From the NCBI RefSeq assembly GCF_007747655.1, contig NZ_CP036274.1, positions 4,092,001 through 4,156,000 of the forward strand: a DNA stretch of 64,000 nt, in the 5' to 3' direction. The DNA comes from Anatilimnocola aggregata (lineage in GTDB: Bacteria; Planctomycetota; Planctomycetia; Pirellulales; Pirellulaceae). Each line of letters begins with the position of its first letter. Positions within the stretch are counted from its first letter, which is position 1. The notes below the pieces were generated by a model. It was not told the origin of the DNA, did no database searches, and saw only the letters and a program-made list of their open reading frames with translations. Of the stretch, positions 8,458 through 17,845 are shown one piece after another. A program made the translations under genes and the position numbers.

Positions 8458-9099
8458 CTACAACTTCTTGATCTTGATGTTCCGCAGGCTCAGCGGCAGG
8501 CCATGATCTTGAAAACCGATGGCACCGGTTTTGGGACGAGCCTTCAGTTTGTCGGTTGTTAAATCAACAACGTTGACTGTCTCGCCATTGAGCACGACTG
8601 TCAGGTTGTCGCCTTTGGCTGTGATGACAAAGCGGTTCCATTCGCCGGCAGCTTTCGCGGCGCTCTTGGTTGGTGGGATGCTGGGGATGATGCCACCGCT
8701 GTCGTGATCGGTCAGCTTGGCTCCTGCGGGCTTACCGTGCGAATCGTAGATTTGCACTTCGATCCCCGTAGCGACAGGCTGTTTCACATCGCCCACGTGA
8801 AAATAGAACCCGCTGTTACCCTTCGTCTCCACCTTGTACTCAAAATCGATCTCAAAATCTTGGTAATCTCCTTTGAGCCACAGGTAGGCATCATAACGCT
8901 GCCAGCCCTTTTCACCGTCCCGCGGTTTGAGCGTAACGACTCCGTCGTCTCCCAGAATCCAATTCCCGGTGGTGGTCCAGTTCTTGGTGAGATCCTTGCC
9001 GAGCAGATCGTCGTCCGCAGTTGCCAAGGACGAGAGCATGCAGAGCGAGAGCGTAATCAGACCAGTAGCGAGAACGAGATTCTGTGAATGACTTTTCAT
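8458..9099 (-). CDS. DUF1080 (3-keto-disaccharide hydrolase-type) secreted protein
   Basis: A 213-residue secreted protein made of a signal peptide (1-28) and one DUF1080 domain, a concanavalin-like jelly roll recently tied to 3-keto-glycoside hydrolysis in some members. Landmarks are DFEIDFEYKVETKGNSGFYFHV, GIEVQIYDSHG, GEWNRFVITAKGD and IGFQDHG. The substrate is not predictable. It is divergent from a DUF1501 gene 150 bases away and convergent with the PPC gene. A second DUF1080 gene lies at 25736-26386. Confidence 0.9.
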   Translation of the reverse strand: MKSHSQNLVLATGLITLSLCMLSSLATADDDLLGKDLTKNWTTTGNWILGDDGVVTLKPRDGEKGWQRYDAYLWLKGDYQDFEIDFEYKVETKGNSGFYFHVGDVKQPVATGIEVQIYDSHGKPAGAKLTDHDSGGIIPSIPPTKSAAKAAGEWNRFVITAKGDNLTVVLNGETVNVVDLTTDKLKARPKTGAIGFQDHGLPLSLRNIKIKKL

Positions 9100-9249
9100 T
9101 GCGTTTGCTTTCCAAAGGAGAGGACCAGAACCTGCTGCAATTCTGGCTGGTGGTGAATAATCTCGCTACTACCCATCAAAATGGCCTGATATACTTCCTG
9201 ATACCCCTGCCCGCAGCTTGTGCTGCAAACCACCCGCCGGAGATTCTTC

Positions 9250-10611
9250 ATGGATCACGAAGATCGCTGCCGCCAGTCGGCCCGCCGTACTTTTCTGCAA
9301 GCGGGTTGCCTCGCCGCTCTTGGTTTGGGACTACCACAGTTGCTGGCCGCGCGGACGATTGGTCGCGTGAGTGCTGGTGGCGGCAGAGCCAAGAGCTGCA
9401 TCTTGCTGTTTGCGACCGGTGGCCCTGCCCAACAAGAAACGTTCGATCCGAAGCCCGATGCAGATATTGCAGTCCGCGGTGAGTTCGACCCCATTGTGAC
9501 GAATGTTCCCGGCATTCAAATCTGCGAGCATCTGCCGCGGTTGGCCGCCCAAGCGGACAAGTTCGCGATCATTCGGTCGACCTATCATAAGAGCGGCACC
9601 CACGGCGTCGGCGTGCACTACAACATGACCGGGCTCAAGCATGCTCCGCGGCAACAAGGCGAGCCGCAGGTCTCGCGGCTCGATCCACCCTGCATCGGCG
9701 GCGTGGTTCGCCAGTTACGTGGCGACCTGAACGGCTTGCCGGCTTCGGTGCAGTTACCAGTGCGAATCGGCGACCAGAATAACTTTCAGTGGGGCGGACA
9801 GCACGCCGGATTTCTGGGGGCGAAGTTCGATCCGCTCATGCTGATCGACGATTCGTGGACGCCCGGCACATTGCCTCCCGCTTTTCTGCCCCATCCCGAA
9901 ATTGGCCTCGCGCGCATGGCCAACCGCATGGACCTGCTGCATCAACTGGAAGCACCTCGCCGTACTCTGCCGTCCGAAGAGATCGCCACTTATCAATTGG
10001 CACAGCAACGCGCAACAAGCGTGCTCGAGTCGAAATCGGCATGGGAATCGTTTCTGCTCGACGGTGAGCAGCCATCCACAATCGAGCGCTATGGCGATAA
10101 CAAGTTCGGCCGCAGTTGCCTCGTCGCTCGGCGGTTGGTCGAAGCCGGCGTGGGACTCGTGACCGTGCCCTGGATGCACCTGGTTTCGACCAAGAACTTC
10201 GATACACATTCGCAGCACTTTAAGCTGATGAAGGATTTGCTCCTCCCGCCGGTCGATCAGGCTCTATCGGCCCTGCTCGAAGATTTGCACGACCGTGGCC
10301 TACTCGACGAAACGTTGGTGGCCTGGACGGGCGAGTTCGGACGGACACCGAAGATTAACAACAACGCTGGTCGCGACCACTGGGGTAATGTTTATAGCAC
10401 CCTGCTGGCCGGCGGCGGCATTCGCGGTGGGCAAGTCTATGGATCGAGCGACAAGCAAGCCGGCGAACCGGTCGATCATCCAGTTCACACCACCGACTTT
10501 GTGGCGACCATCTATCACGCGCTAGGCTACGGCCCGACAACGGTGGTGCACGATGCAGGTGGTCGTCCCCATCCCATCGTGCAAGGCAAGCCCATTACGG
10601 CTCTGTTTTAG
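9250..10611 (+). CDS. DUF1501 domain-containing protein
   Basis: A 453-residue DUF1501 protein with a twin-arginine-like leader (SARRTFLQAGCLAALGLGLP, residues 10-29). ATG 9250 is chosen because a GGAG lies about 8 bases upstream; a GTG at 9220 in the same frame would add 10 residues. Family landmarks are FATGGPAQQETFDPKPDA, STYHKSGTHGVGVHYNMTG, AWTGEFGRTPKIN and GRDHWGNVYS. No DUF1549/1553 partner is adjacent, unlike the other two copies in this window. Its 3' end overlaps the convergent copper amine oxidase gene by 17 bases. Confidence 0.9.
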   Translation: MDHEDRCRQSARRTFLQAGCLAALGLGLPQLLAARTIGRVSAGGGRAKSCILLFATGGPAQQETFDPKPDADIAVRGEFDPIVTNVPGIQICEHLPRLAAQADKFAIIRSTYHKSGTHGVGVHYNMTGLKHAPRQQGEPQVSRLDPPCIGGVVRQLRGDLNGLPASVQLPVRIGDQNNFQWGGQHAGFLGAKFDPLMLIDDSWTPGTLPPAFLPHPEIGLARMANRMDLLHQLEAPRRTLPSEEIATYQLAQQRATSVLESKSAWESFLLDGEQPSTIERYGDNKFGRSCLVARRLVEAGVGLVTVPWMHLVSTKNFDTHSQHFKLMKDLLLPPVDQALSALLEDLHDRGLLDETLVAWTGEFGRTPKINNNAGRDHWGNVYSTLLAGGGIRGGQVYGSSDKQAGEPVDHPVHTTDFVATIYHALGYGPTTVVHDAGGRPHPIVQGKPITALF

Positions 10612-12598
10612 GCACGCTGTCTGGCACATCGAGCGCGGGGTTTTGCGCAAAGAAGCCTGCGGGAACGAGCGAAAATCCGGAGTGAGCCGCGGACATCACG
10701 GGCCATTCTTCGGCCCGAGGTACGTGAGTCACGGTCATCGTGTACCACATTACCAAGTCCTGCTTCTCCAGTGATTCATCGCCGCTCCACTGCGGCAGGC
10801 CTTCGCCCGCCGCTCGTTGCCGCGGATAGTCCCCAGCAGCGTGCAACTCTTTGTCCTTTTGCTGGGTGACCCAAAGGTGATGGTCAATATAACCGGCACG
10901 CTTGCGGATGATCGATGTCGGGCCCAGCTTGGGAACGCAATTGCTGCCTGGCTCCAGCAAGTAGCCAGAAAAGTGCCCGAGGTCGTTCGTCACGGTTGGG
11001 TTATAGACCTTCCAACGCCGATGTTCTTGCAAATTCAGATTCCGCCGTGCTTCGCGCTCCGTACGCAGAGGCGTTTCAAGATGGACGAAGGCATTGGCCG
11101 CGGGATTGTCTGGCCCCGCTGGTGCTGGTTTCACGCTCGTCTCGACCACGCTATTGCCGGAGCCGTCGATATCGAAGTCCAGGCGAAAACTGAAGATATG
11201 TTGGTGGTTAGCAGCGACAACACTTTTGCCTACGAGCGTCCCGTAGCGCTGGTCACCCTTCGCTTCGCCTGTCGCGCCGCGTTCGACGGCTGCACACTTC
11301 TCGCACTTCTGCGGCACGACGCCCTTCACCAGTAAAATGCCCGTCAGGTCGACGCGCGCTTCCAGCGTACCGTCCTGGTGGAAGATCCAATTCAGCCCGT
11401 AGTCGTAATTGCCTACGGTGGTCACGGTGCCAATCACCAGTTGTCTCGCGCGACGGATGGCGACCTTCCCCGATGTTTCGTCATAGTGCTTCCAAAGCAC
11501 GCCGCCATCCTGTTCGTAAATCGCTACCGAGGTGGGCTTCGTATAAGGCTGACCGTAGTCGTCGACGAATGTCGTATCGAATAGCCGGGCATTGGCTGGT
11601 ACGTCCTGACCCAAGATCAATGAATTGCAAGTGCGCCCGAGGCCATATTCACCTTGATCGAAAGCGCTGCGCCAATTCCAGTTCGCCGCGGCATCGCCGT
11701 AAGGCACAACCATCTCAGCCACCGAAGCGCGATGCAGGATCGAACGCACTTTCTCTTTCTCTTCGTACCCGATGGTATGCAGCACCAGTCCTTCGCGCGG
11801 ATGCAAGGAGTAGCGAAATCGCCACTTCTGCCAGCGAATCTCGTTCCCTTCAACCTCGAAGCTCGGCCCCTCTGGCTGAGAGATCAGGAGTGGCTTCGGT
11901 ACCGAGCGTGGCGGAATGTTGTTTTTCGCAAAAAAGTCGGTACCAGGATCGTTGGAAACTGGCACTACGCCGGTATCGACCAACTGCTGCACTTTGCCTG
12001 TATCGAGATTCACAAGCGCGATCACTCCTTCGACCGGCCGCCCATAGGCGTTCACACCTTCGCCTCGATAGAACGACAGCACCCGCATCAGTCTGGCGGT
12101 CTCTGCCCCAGGAACCGACAGGAAACCAGGGGCCCAGCCATCGAGGTTGACCTGCTCGAACTTCTCGATGCCGCGTTTTTTCATCGCCGCTTGCCACAGC
12201 GGATCGGCCCGCACGATGTTCGCCACCCGCTCGTATTCTTCAAGTAGCACGGTGGGATGAATGCCGGGCAGTTCTTGCCAACTTGTCAATTTGCCTGCAG
12301 CAAGATCGACGGTCGCTTCGTAACTGCGGCGCGCTTGCCGATCGAGCACTACTGCACTCGCGCGGCGAGGAACGCTTTTGCCTGCGGCGAGTCCGTGCAG
12401 TTCTTGCTTCGTCGGTTCTTGCAAGGCGAGCATTGGGAAAAGGAGTTCCCCTCGCTTGCCGTGTCCCGCGCAGATTAGGTCGACGCTGCGGTTGAGTTCT
12501 GCTTCGGTGAGCGGCAGGAGCGGATGAAGACTCTCTGCTGCGCAGGTCATGTGAACAACTACGAAGAAGCACCAAGTTAAGCCAATGACAGATTTCAT
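10595..12598 (-). CDS. copper-containing primary-amine oxidase
   Basis: A 667-residue copper/topaquinone amine oxidase, which oxidises primary amines to aldehydes with release of ammonia and hydrogen peroxide. The key residues are all visible: N397-Y398-D399, whose Tyr becomes the topaquinone cofactor; probable catalytic base D314 in AFDQGEYG; and copper ligands H465 and H467 (HQHIF) with H625 in THVPRAEEWPVM. A signal peptide (1-20) implies export. Length fits the family. A CEKC motif at about 432-435 lies in the loop before the copper site. It is monocistronic. The physiological amine is unknown. Confidence 0.95.
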   Translation of the reverse strand: MKSVIGLTWCFFVVVHMTCAAESLHPLLPLTEAELNRSVDLICAGHGKRGELLFPMLALQEPTKQELHGLAAGKSVPRRASAVVLDRQARRSYEATVDLAAGKLTSWQELPGIHPTVLLEEYERVANIVRADPLWQAAMKKRGIEKFEQVNLDGWAPGFLSVPGAETARLMRVLSFYRGEGVNAYGRPVEGVIALVNLDTGKVQQLVDTGVVPVSNDPGTDFFAKNNIPPRSVPKPLLISQPEGPSFEVEGNEIRWQKWRFRYSLHPREGLVLHTIGYEEKEKVRSILHRASVAEMVVPYGDAAANWNWRSAFDQGEYGLGRTCNSLILGQDVPANARLFDTTFVDDYGQPYTKPTSVAIYEQDGGVLWKHYDETSGKVAIRRARQLVIGTVTTVGNYDYGLNWIFHQDGTLEARVDLTGILLVKGVVPQKCEKCAAVERGATGEAKGDQRYGTLVGKSVVAANHQHIFSFRLDFDIDGSGNSVVETSVKPAPAGPDNPAANAFVHLETPLRTEREARRNLNLQEHRRWKVYNPTVTNDLGHFSGYLLEPGSNCVPKLGPTSIIRKRAGYIDHHLWVTQQKDKELHAAGDYPRQRAAGEGLPQWSGDESLEKQDLVMWYTMTVTHVPRAEEWPVMSAAHSGFSLVPAGFFAQNPALDVPDSVPKTEP

Positions 12599-12728
12599 CG
12601 GGTGGAGTCCTTACGGGCAGGCGCGCGGCAGAGCGACCAATCTTGGGCAAGCAATTGGATTGCCACTACTGTCGCTATTTTCAGATGTCTTGCAATGCGA
12701 GTCGCCGGGTATTGAGCGTTCTCGCCAA

Positions 12729-12772
12729 TTGCCAATTTTCTGTTTGGCAAAATCGCGTCTGTGCGCTAGACT
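12729..12772 (+). promoter_or_regulatory. candidate sigma70-type promoter with overlapping inverted repeat
   Basis: TTGGCA (12744-12749), 17 bases, then TAGACT (12767-12772) fits a sigma70 promoter. The -35 box is the right arm of TTGCCAA-N8-TTGGCAA (12729-12750), a possible operator. It would start transcription about 75 bases before the lipoprotein gene. Confidence 0.4.
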
Positions 12773-12853
12773 ATGCCCAATCCCCTCCACCAAGCCTCGC
12801 TTGGTCTTCCTGCCGCAGACCCATTCACGCCATCCCCACTCCGGAGCATACGC

Positions 12854-13327
12854 ATGCCAGCGTGGCTCGCGCCGAGACAGAAGCTGCGTTCTCACACCCG
12901 GCCCATCCTTGCGGCTATAGCAGGACTGTTGTTGCTGACCGCATGTACGGTCAAGCCGAAATCTCGTGAAGATGAGACCACGACAGATTTTCGGCAGATA
13001 TCTCGGGCCTACGATTTGGTCATCGACGGTAAGAAGCGTCCTCCCAAAGACGTGTCTGAACTGCGTCCTATCTTGCATGATTTACATCAAGCCAAGATGG
13101 GCGATGAACCTGACAAAGTGCTAACATCGGCTCGTGATGGCCAACCTTACGTGATTATCTACAACGTTCCGCTAGGTTTAGATGGCTCGAATGACGTTTT
13201 CATTTACGAAAAAAATGGAGCGAATGGTGCGAGGTATGTGATGACAGTGGGGCGGGTTGTCTCTCAAGTTGCGGACAGCAGTTTTTTTCACCAGTCATTC
13301 GCAAAGGGCCATCGTCCCGAACGCTAA
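12854..13327 (+). CDS. small predicted lipoprotein upstream of a pseudopilin
   Basis: A 157-residue protein with a lipobox (LLLLTAC, Cys at about 31). I chose ATG 12854 because it gives a normal basic N-terminus and lipoprotein signal; the frame is open further upstream without a signal. The mature part has no domain I recognise. It is mixed alpha/beta, with DFRQISRAYDLVIDGKKRPP early and YVIIYNVPL in the middle. It lies 41 bases before the DUF1559 pseudopilin gene and is probably cotranscribed with it. Such small lipoproteins next to DUF1559 genes recur in planctomycetes. Function unknown. Confidence 0.75.
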   Translation: MPAWLAPRQKLRSHTRPILAAIAGLLLLTACTVKPKSREDETTTDFRQISRAYDLVIDGKKRPPKDVSELRPILHDLHQAKMGDEPDKVLTSARDGQPYVIIYNVPLGLDGSNDVFIYEKNGANGARYVMTVGRVVSQVADSSFFHQSFAKGHRPER

Positions 13328-13368
13328 AGGGATTTTTGTTTGTGCCAAGCGATTGGAGGAAGTTGTAA

Positions 13369-14301
13369 ATGATGCGCGTCCATTCAGTACGTCCTGCCCA
13401 CCGCGGATTTACGCTCGTTGAACTACTCGTGGTAATTGCAATTATCGGTGTCTTAGTGGCGCTGCTACTGCCTGCAGTTCAAGCTGCCCGAGAAGCTGCG
13501 CGACGGATGCAATGCAGCAATCATTTAAGACAAATCGGCCTCGGTTTTCAGCATCATCACGATTCACATTTAAGTCTTCCGAGCGGCGGTTCCGGCGTAG
13601 ACGTTGCCCGCACTTTAGTCGGGGGCTCACCAGCCATTGGCACCGATCAGGCCTGGAGTTGGGCCTACCAGATTTTTCCATTTATCGAGCAATCCGCGTT
13701 GTTTGTTGAACCGATCGACGACAATGTCAAAAAAGCAACAGTCAAGATGTACTTCTGTCCTACGCGTCGTTCTCCCCAAGTTTGGAACGTGATGGCAAGT
13801 ACAACGAATGGAATGCGGGCTCAAATTGACTACGTGGGTTGTCGCGGTTCGCAAAACAACGGAGAAGACGGCTTAGTTTCTCGAGCACAGCTCGCCTCCC
13901 CAATTATCACTCGATTTCAGCACGCAACCGATGGCCTTTCGAATACGCTGCTGGCGGGAGAGCGTTGTTGGGCAATCGATTGGTATCGTACTCCCGGTGG
14001 ACCTGAAAGCGACTGGTACCGCGGCGGTTATCTCAGCGGGTATACAGGCAATTCGGGCCAAACGTTTCTCTGCCTTGCTGGGACCAACGTACCAATCCCG
14101 GATCCCCGCGGTCCCTTTCCTACGACAACAGTACCGCTGCTGATGGCAAAAAGCTTTGGCTCGGCGCATCCTGCCGGAATCAATGTCGTTCTTGGGGACG
14201 GCTCGGTTCGCAATGTTAGCTTCAATGTCTCGGGGGCAGTCTTCCTCAACTTTGCTGATCGGGACGATGGAAATGCCTTCAATCCCGGCGATTTGAATTA
14301 A
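13369..14301 (+). CDS. DUF1559 prepilin-type N-terminal cleavage/methylation domain protein
   Basis: A 310-residue type II secretion/type IV pilin-like protein of the planctomycete DUF1559 family. The prepilin signature G-FTLVELLVVIAIIGVLVALLLP (residues 13-35) is followed by the family signature REAARRMQCSNHLRQIGL. The C-terminus holds the family's conserved H-x-GG-like tail, here SAHPAGINVVLGDGSVRNVS. A prepilin peptidase should cut after G13. The start is supported by GGAGG at 13353-13357. It is preceded by a lipoprotein gene. DUF1559 proteins occur in tens of copies per planctomycete genome and their role is not established. Confidence 0.95.
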   Translation: MMRVHSVRPAHRGFTLVELLVVIAIIGVLVALLLPAVQAAREAARRMQCSNHLRQIGLGFQHHHDSHLSLPSGGSGVDVARTLVGGSPAIGTDQAWSWAYQIFPFIEQSALFVEPIDDNVKKATVKMYFCPTRRSPQVWNVMASTTNGMRAQIDYVGCRGSQNNGEDGLVSRAQLASPIITRFQHATDGLSNTLLAGERCWAIDWYRTPGGPESDWYRGGYLSGYTGNSGQTFLCLAGTNVPIPDPRGPFPTTTVPLLMAKSFGSAHPAGINVVLGDGSVRNVSFNVSGAVFLNFADRDDGNAFNPGDLN

Positions 14302-14462
14302 CGTTCGCGTGGCCGTGGCAATTGGCATCTTCGTTACAGTCCGCACCTGTCGGCGGGGGATCGCGGAAATGTCGGTAAGAGTGCGAACACGCTGACGGGC
14401 GGTCTTTGGGGGCGGCAAGCATACTGGCGGAGAGACTTCTCTTGTCTTTCCTGCGAGTCGTT

Positions 14463-15692
14463 ATGTCGACGATCGTTGCACCCCCTGAAGTGGTTTCGCC
14501 CATTTCGACTACAAGTTCATCGCCTGTGCCTGCTCAGCAGCAGCCGACGAAGTTTTATCGCCCTGAGTTAGACGGTTTGCGATTCTGCTGTTTTCTGGCT
14601 GTGTTTATCGGCCATTCGTTCTTGATCTCGCCGCAGATGTTCTCCGGCAGCGGGCCAATGATGGCGGAACTAGGCCGCTGGCTCGTTGCCATCATGAATA
14701 TGGGTTACGTCGCCGTGGGGGCGTTCTTTGTCCTCAGTTCCTATTTGATCACCGAACTTCTGCTGCGCGAGCACGAGCGAACGGGACGAATCGATATCGG
14801 CGCGTTTTACGCGCGGCGGGCCTTGCGAATTTGGCCGCTGTACTACTTCTTCTTGATTGTGACGTTAGTCGTTGAACGAAGTTGCGGACTCGCCAGTATC
14901 CCGACCGCCGACCTACCTTGGTACTTCACCTTTTTAGGGAATTGGCAGATCGTCACTTCCGCTCACATCCCGCACTCCGCTGCCCAGTTGTTGTGGACGG
15001 TCGCGATCGAAGAGCAGTTTTACCTGGTTTGGCCTGTGCTCATTGCCTTCATTTCGCCGAAGCGACTGGTCTGGGCGTGCCTGGCACTCCTCCTTGCTGG
15101 ATCGGTGACCAGAATCTGGTTGTGGCAAACGGGAGCTTCGCACTTCGCCATTTACTTCAACACGGCGGTCCACTTTGACACAATCGCGTGGGGCGCTCTG
15201 CTGGCGATCGGCACCCGCTGTGGTTGGTTGGATAGCTGGTCTGCTGCGGCTCGCTGGTCGCTTGTTACCGGGGGCGTTGTCGCAGCGATTCTCACGCAAC
15301 GCTATCTGGCGGACGTTCAACCCTTCCCCGCTTGGCCGGTGATTGCCTATCCGCTGTTTGCCTTGGCGGCACTGGCGGTGGTTGCCGGCGCAATCCGGTT
15401 GAACGCAGAACAGACCAGTCCTTTAACACACCCCTGGCTCGTTCACCTGGGAAAAATTTCGTACGGACTCTACATCTGGCATTTGCTCGCAATTCTGCTC
15501 GTCTATCGACTGGGTTGGTGCGCGCCTCGCAGTCCTGGGACGATACTGTTCGCATTGCCATTAACGATCTTGCTGGCGGAGTTGTCATACATCTGGGTCG
15601 AAAAGCCGTTCTTAGCCTGGAAAGAACGCTACGCCCGGGCCGATGCCAAACCGGAAGGTCTGCCCCGGCAATCGGCCGTTGCTGAGATTTAG
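14463..15692 (+). CDS. acyltransferase family 3 (OafA/YrhL-like) membrane protein
   Basis: A 409-residue integral membrane O-acyltransferase. The family N-terminus is seen as YRPELDGLRFCCFLAVFIGH (about residues 33-52), followed by about ten hydrophobic segments and the conserved FYARRALRIWPLYY and LLWTVAIEEQFYLVWP motifs. ATG 14463 gives a short polar leader before the first helix; an upstream ATG at 14406 would add 19 residues. The family moves acetyl or other acyl groups from the cytoplasm to sugars of the cell surface or of secondary metabolites. No glycan-synthesis genes adjoin it, so the acceptor is unknown. Confidence 0.92.
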   Translation: MSTIVAPPEVVSPISTTSSSPVPAQQQPTKFYRPELDGLRFCCFLAVFIGHSFLISPQMFSGSGPMMAELGRWLVAIMNMGYVAVGAFFVLSSYLITELLLREHERTGRIDIGAFYARRALRIWPLYYFFLIVTLVVERSCGLASIPTADLPWYFTFLGNWQIVTSAHIPHSAAQLLWTVAIEEQFYLVWPVLIAFISPKRLVWACLALLLAGSVTRIWLWQTGASHFAIYFNTAVHFDTIAWGALLAIGTRCGWLDSWSAAARWSLVTGGVVAAILTQRYLADVQPFPAWPVIAYPLFALAALAVVAGAIRLNAEQTSPLTHPWLVHLGKISYGLYIWHLLAILLVYRLGWCAPRSPGTILFALPLTILLAELSYIWVEKPFLAWKERYARADAKPEGLPRQSAVAEI

Positions 15693-15981
15693 TATCAGCT
15701 ACGGCCACAATTTTCCTGTTTCATTCGCTGGCGTTCTCTTGCCAGCTTGACGCTATTTCGCACTCGTCCTACGATTCCGGCTCAGGTCCGGTGTTCAGAA
15801 CAGCGGGCCGCTATAGAATGCAGTAGGTTTTGGCAAACTGGGCGCAGGAACTTACGTTTCTGCGGGCAATTTGCCGATCAGCCAATGTGCATGCTGAATT
15901 ACCTTTGTCTGCAGCACTGAGATGGTTACGAGTGCTGCGATCATCGATTTCCGTCGTTTGACTAGCAGGAGAGTTTGAGTC

Positions 15982-16260
15982 ATGACCCACGTTGTCTGCG
16001 CACCATGCTTCGGGTGCAAGTACACCGACTGCGTTATCGTGTGCCCCGTTGAGTGCTTCTACGAAGACGAGCAAATCCTCTACATTCATCCCGATGAATG
16101 CATCGATTGCGAAGCTTGCGTACCCGAATGCCCCGTGGAAGCAATTTTCCATCAGGACAACGTTCCTGAAGATCAAAAGGGCTTCATCGAGTTGAATGCC
16201 GAGAAGGCCCCGCAGTGCCCCTCGATCACTGAAAAGAAAGAGCCGCTGGGCGACCACTAG
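15982..16260 (+). CDS. fdxA: 7Fe ferredoxin (FdxA type)
   Basis: A 92-residue ferredoxin closely resembling the Azotobacter-type seven-iron ferredoxins. The [3Fe-4S] site is C9-x7-C17-x3-C21-P with C50 expected to complete the pattern, and the [4Fe-4S] site is C40-x2-C43-x2-C46 with C25. The C-terminal tail ([11 protein letters not shown]) is shorter than in Azotobacter. It carries electrons at low potential in the cytoplasm; the redox partner is not apparent from neighbours. A GGAG lies about 9 bases before the ATG. It is monocistronic, with a 289-base upstream region. Confidence 0.93.
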   Translation: MTHVVCAPCFGCKYTDCVIVCPVECFYEDEQILYIHPDECIDCEACVPECPVEAIFHQDNVPEDQKGFIELNAEKAPQCPSITEKKEPLGDH

Positions 16261-16395
16261 TGCGCTCTGGTTGCCGTCTTGGCTTCGCTTCTCATGAATG
16301 TGAAGCGAGCACGCGATTCAAATTTTTAAAAATGAGGGCTCCTATCGAACTGATAAGGGCCCTTTGCATTTCTTGGTCGGTCTGACTTCTCACGT

Positions 16396-16878
16396 CTAAA
16401 ACAGCGGCGGCTTGCCCAGTTGGCGGCGAACAACGGCCCATTGGCCACAGTGCATGAGCCAGTGGCTGCCTTGCAGGCAGAGTTGCTCACCTTTGGTCGG
16501 ACAGTACGGCACGCCGGTGGCGAGGCCCAGATCGCCCTCAGAGATTGCCGCCAGCGCCGCCATGGTTCCTGCCCGTTGTTCGGCCCATGCCTGCAGAAGT
16601 TCTTCTTTCGTACAGAACTGGTCTCGGTCATCGCTGGTTGCAGTGTCTTTGTGATACTTCTCGGCAAAACCCGGCGGAAGCGACGGCATGCCCCCGTTGG
16701 TGACCATATTCCCGTGATAGTTCTCCGCCAGAATAAGGTGCCCGACCTGCCAATTGATGTGGTTCACACCCGCGTGAGCCCTGCGCATGAGATCTTCGTC
16801 GGTTAGGTCGGCCAGGTAGGCCTGACACACGAAGTTTCCCATGTCGATTTGCGACTTGATAATGTCTTTGGCGTTCAT
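16396..16878 (-). CDS. DinB-family four-helix protein
   Basis: A 160-residue DinB/YfiT-superfamily protein, a four-helix bundle that binds one metal. The metal triad is visible as H47 (in WQVGHL) and H139-x3-H143 (HWLMH). I start at ATG 16878, where the family N-terminus MNAKDIIKSQ begins; an in-frame ATG at 16926 would add 16 poorly matching residues. Members include thiol-dependent metal enzymes, but most are uncharacterised. It lies downstream of deoC on the same strand, 60 bases away, and may share its transcript. Confidence 0.85.
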   Translation of the reverse strand: MNAKDIIKSQIDMGNFVCQAYLADLTDEDLMRRAHAGVNHINWQVGHLILAENYHGNMVTNGGMPSLPPGFAEKYHKDTATSDDRDQFCTKEELLQAWAEQRAGTMAALAAISEGDLGLATGVPYCPTKGEQLCLQGSHWLMHCGQWAVVRRQLGKPPLF

Positions 16879-16938
16879 CGTTGCTTTCAGGGGAGGAGTT
16901 CGACACTCGACACTTGGTTGCTTCATGCTTACCAGTCG

Positions 16939-17664
16939 TCAATAGCCGCTGACTGCGCCCGCTGCCACGCCAGTGATCGGCGACAGATTCAGCCGGCGGC
17001 GAACATCATCGAGCATGTCTTTGGTGCGGCTGGCTCCGCAACGTGTGGCACCAACTTCCCGCACTTTCAGCAACGTATCGACATCGCGGACAGCGCCCGC
17101 GGCCTTCACCTGCACATGGGCGGGTGAATGCTTGCGCATCAAGGCGAGGTCTTCGAGCGTAGCTCCGCCTGTGCCGTAGCCGGTCGATGTCTTCACCCAG
17201 TCGGCCTTTAGTTCGCCACAGATCTCGCACAGCTTGATTTTGTGTTCGTCCTTCAGGTAGCAGTTTTCGAAGATCACTTTGACCTTTGCCCCAGCTGCGT
17301 GGGCCGCTTCGACGACTCCGGCGATATCCTGGCGCACGTTGTCCCAAGCACCGCTCAGCACCTGACTAATGTTCACCACCATATCGAGTTCGCGTCCGCC
17401 ATCGGCCAAGGCTTGCCTGGCTTCCGCGACCTTCATGGCAGAAGTGTGCCCCCCGTGCGGAAAGCCAATCGTGGTGCTGGGGACTACGGTGCTCCCTTTC
17501 AAGATCTCGGCACAGCGCTTGAGGTAGTACGGCATGATGCAGACGCTGGCACAGTCATAGGCAACTGCCAGTTGGCAACCGGCCTCGAGATCGGCAACCG
17601 TCATCGTCGGTTGCAGCAGCGAATGATCGATCATCTTGGCCAGATCGGCGTAGGTATAGTTCAT
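16939..17664 (-). CDS. deoC: deoxyribose-phosphate aldolase
   Basis: A 241-residue DeoC, which splits 2-deoxyribose 5-phosphate into glyceraldehyde 3-phosphate and acetaldehyde in deoxynucleoside catabolism. The Schiff-base lysine is K158 in VKTSTGYGTGGAT, and the proton-relay residues are K187 (VKAAGAV) and D94 (LDMVVNI), all in family context. Length is slightly shorter than the E. coli enzyme, as in many bacteria. It has no deo-operon neighbours; a DinB-like gene follows. The divergent Nudix gene starts about 180 bases away. Confidence 0.95.
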   Translation of the reverse strand: MNYTYADLAKMIDHSLLQPTMTVADLEAGCQLAVAYDCASVCIMPYYLKRCAEILKGSTVVPSTTIGFPHGGHTSAMKVAEARQALADGGRELDMVVNISQVLSGAWDNVRQDIAGVVEAAHAAGAKVKVIFENCYLKDEHKIKLCEICGELKADWVKTSTGYGTGGATLEDLALMRKHSPAHVQVKAAGAVRDVDTLLKVREVGATRCGASRTKDMLDDVRRRLNLSPITGVAAGAVSGY

Positions 17665-17845
17665 GGGTTTTCAATTGGAAAAGTAGAAGTGCAGATGAGG
17701 AACAGCAACGTGCTGCGAACTCGACTGCGCTACAATACGGCTGATCGATCCCCGTTGGCAAGTGGCCCCTGTTACGGACCCGGGCGCGCCTGCGACGATC
17801 GACTCTCTACTATTGCCGCTGGACCCTTCGATTGAGAAACCAGAT

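Noticed and set aside
15693-15981. promoter for the ferredoxin gene (TTGACG at about 15747)
   Set aside because: No -10 box at 16-18 bases; TATAGAAT lies about 60 bases away, so the pair does not make a promoter.
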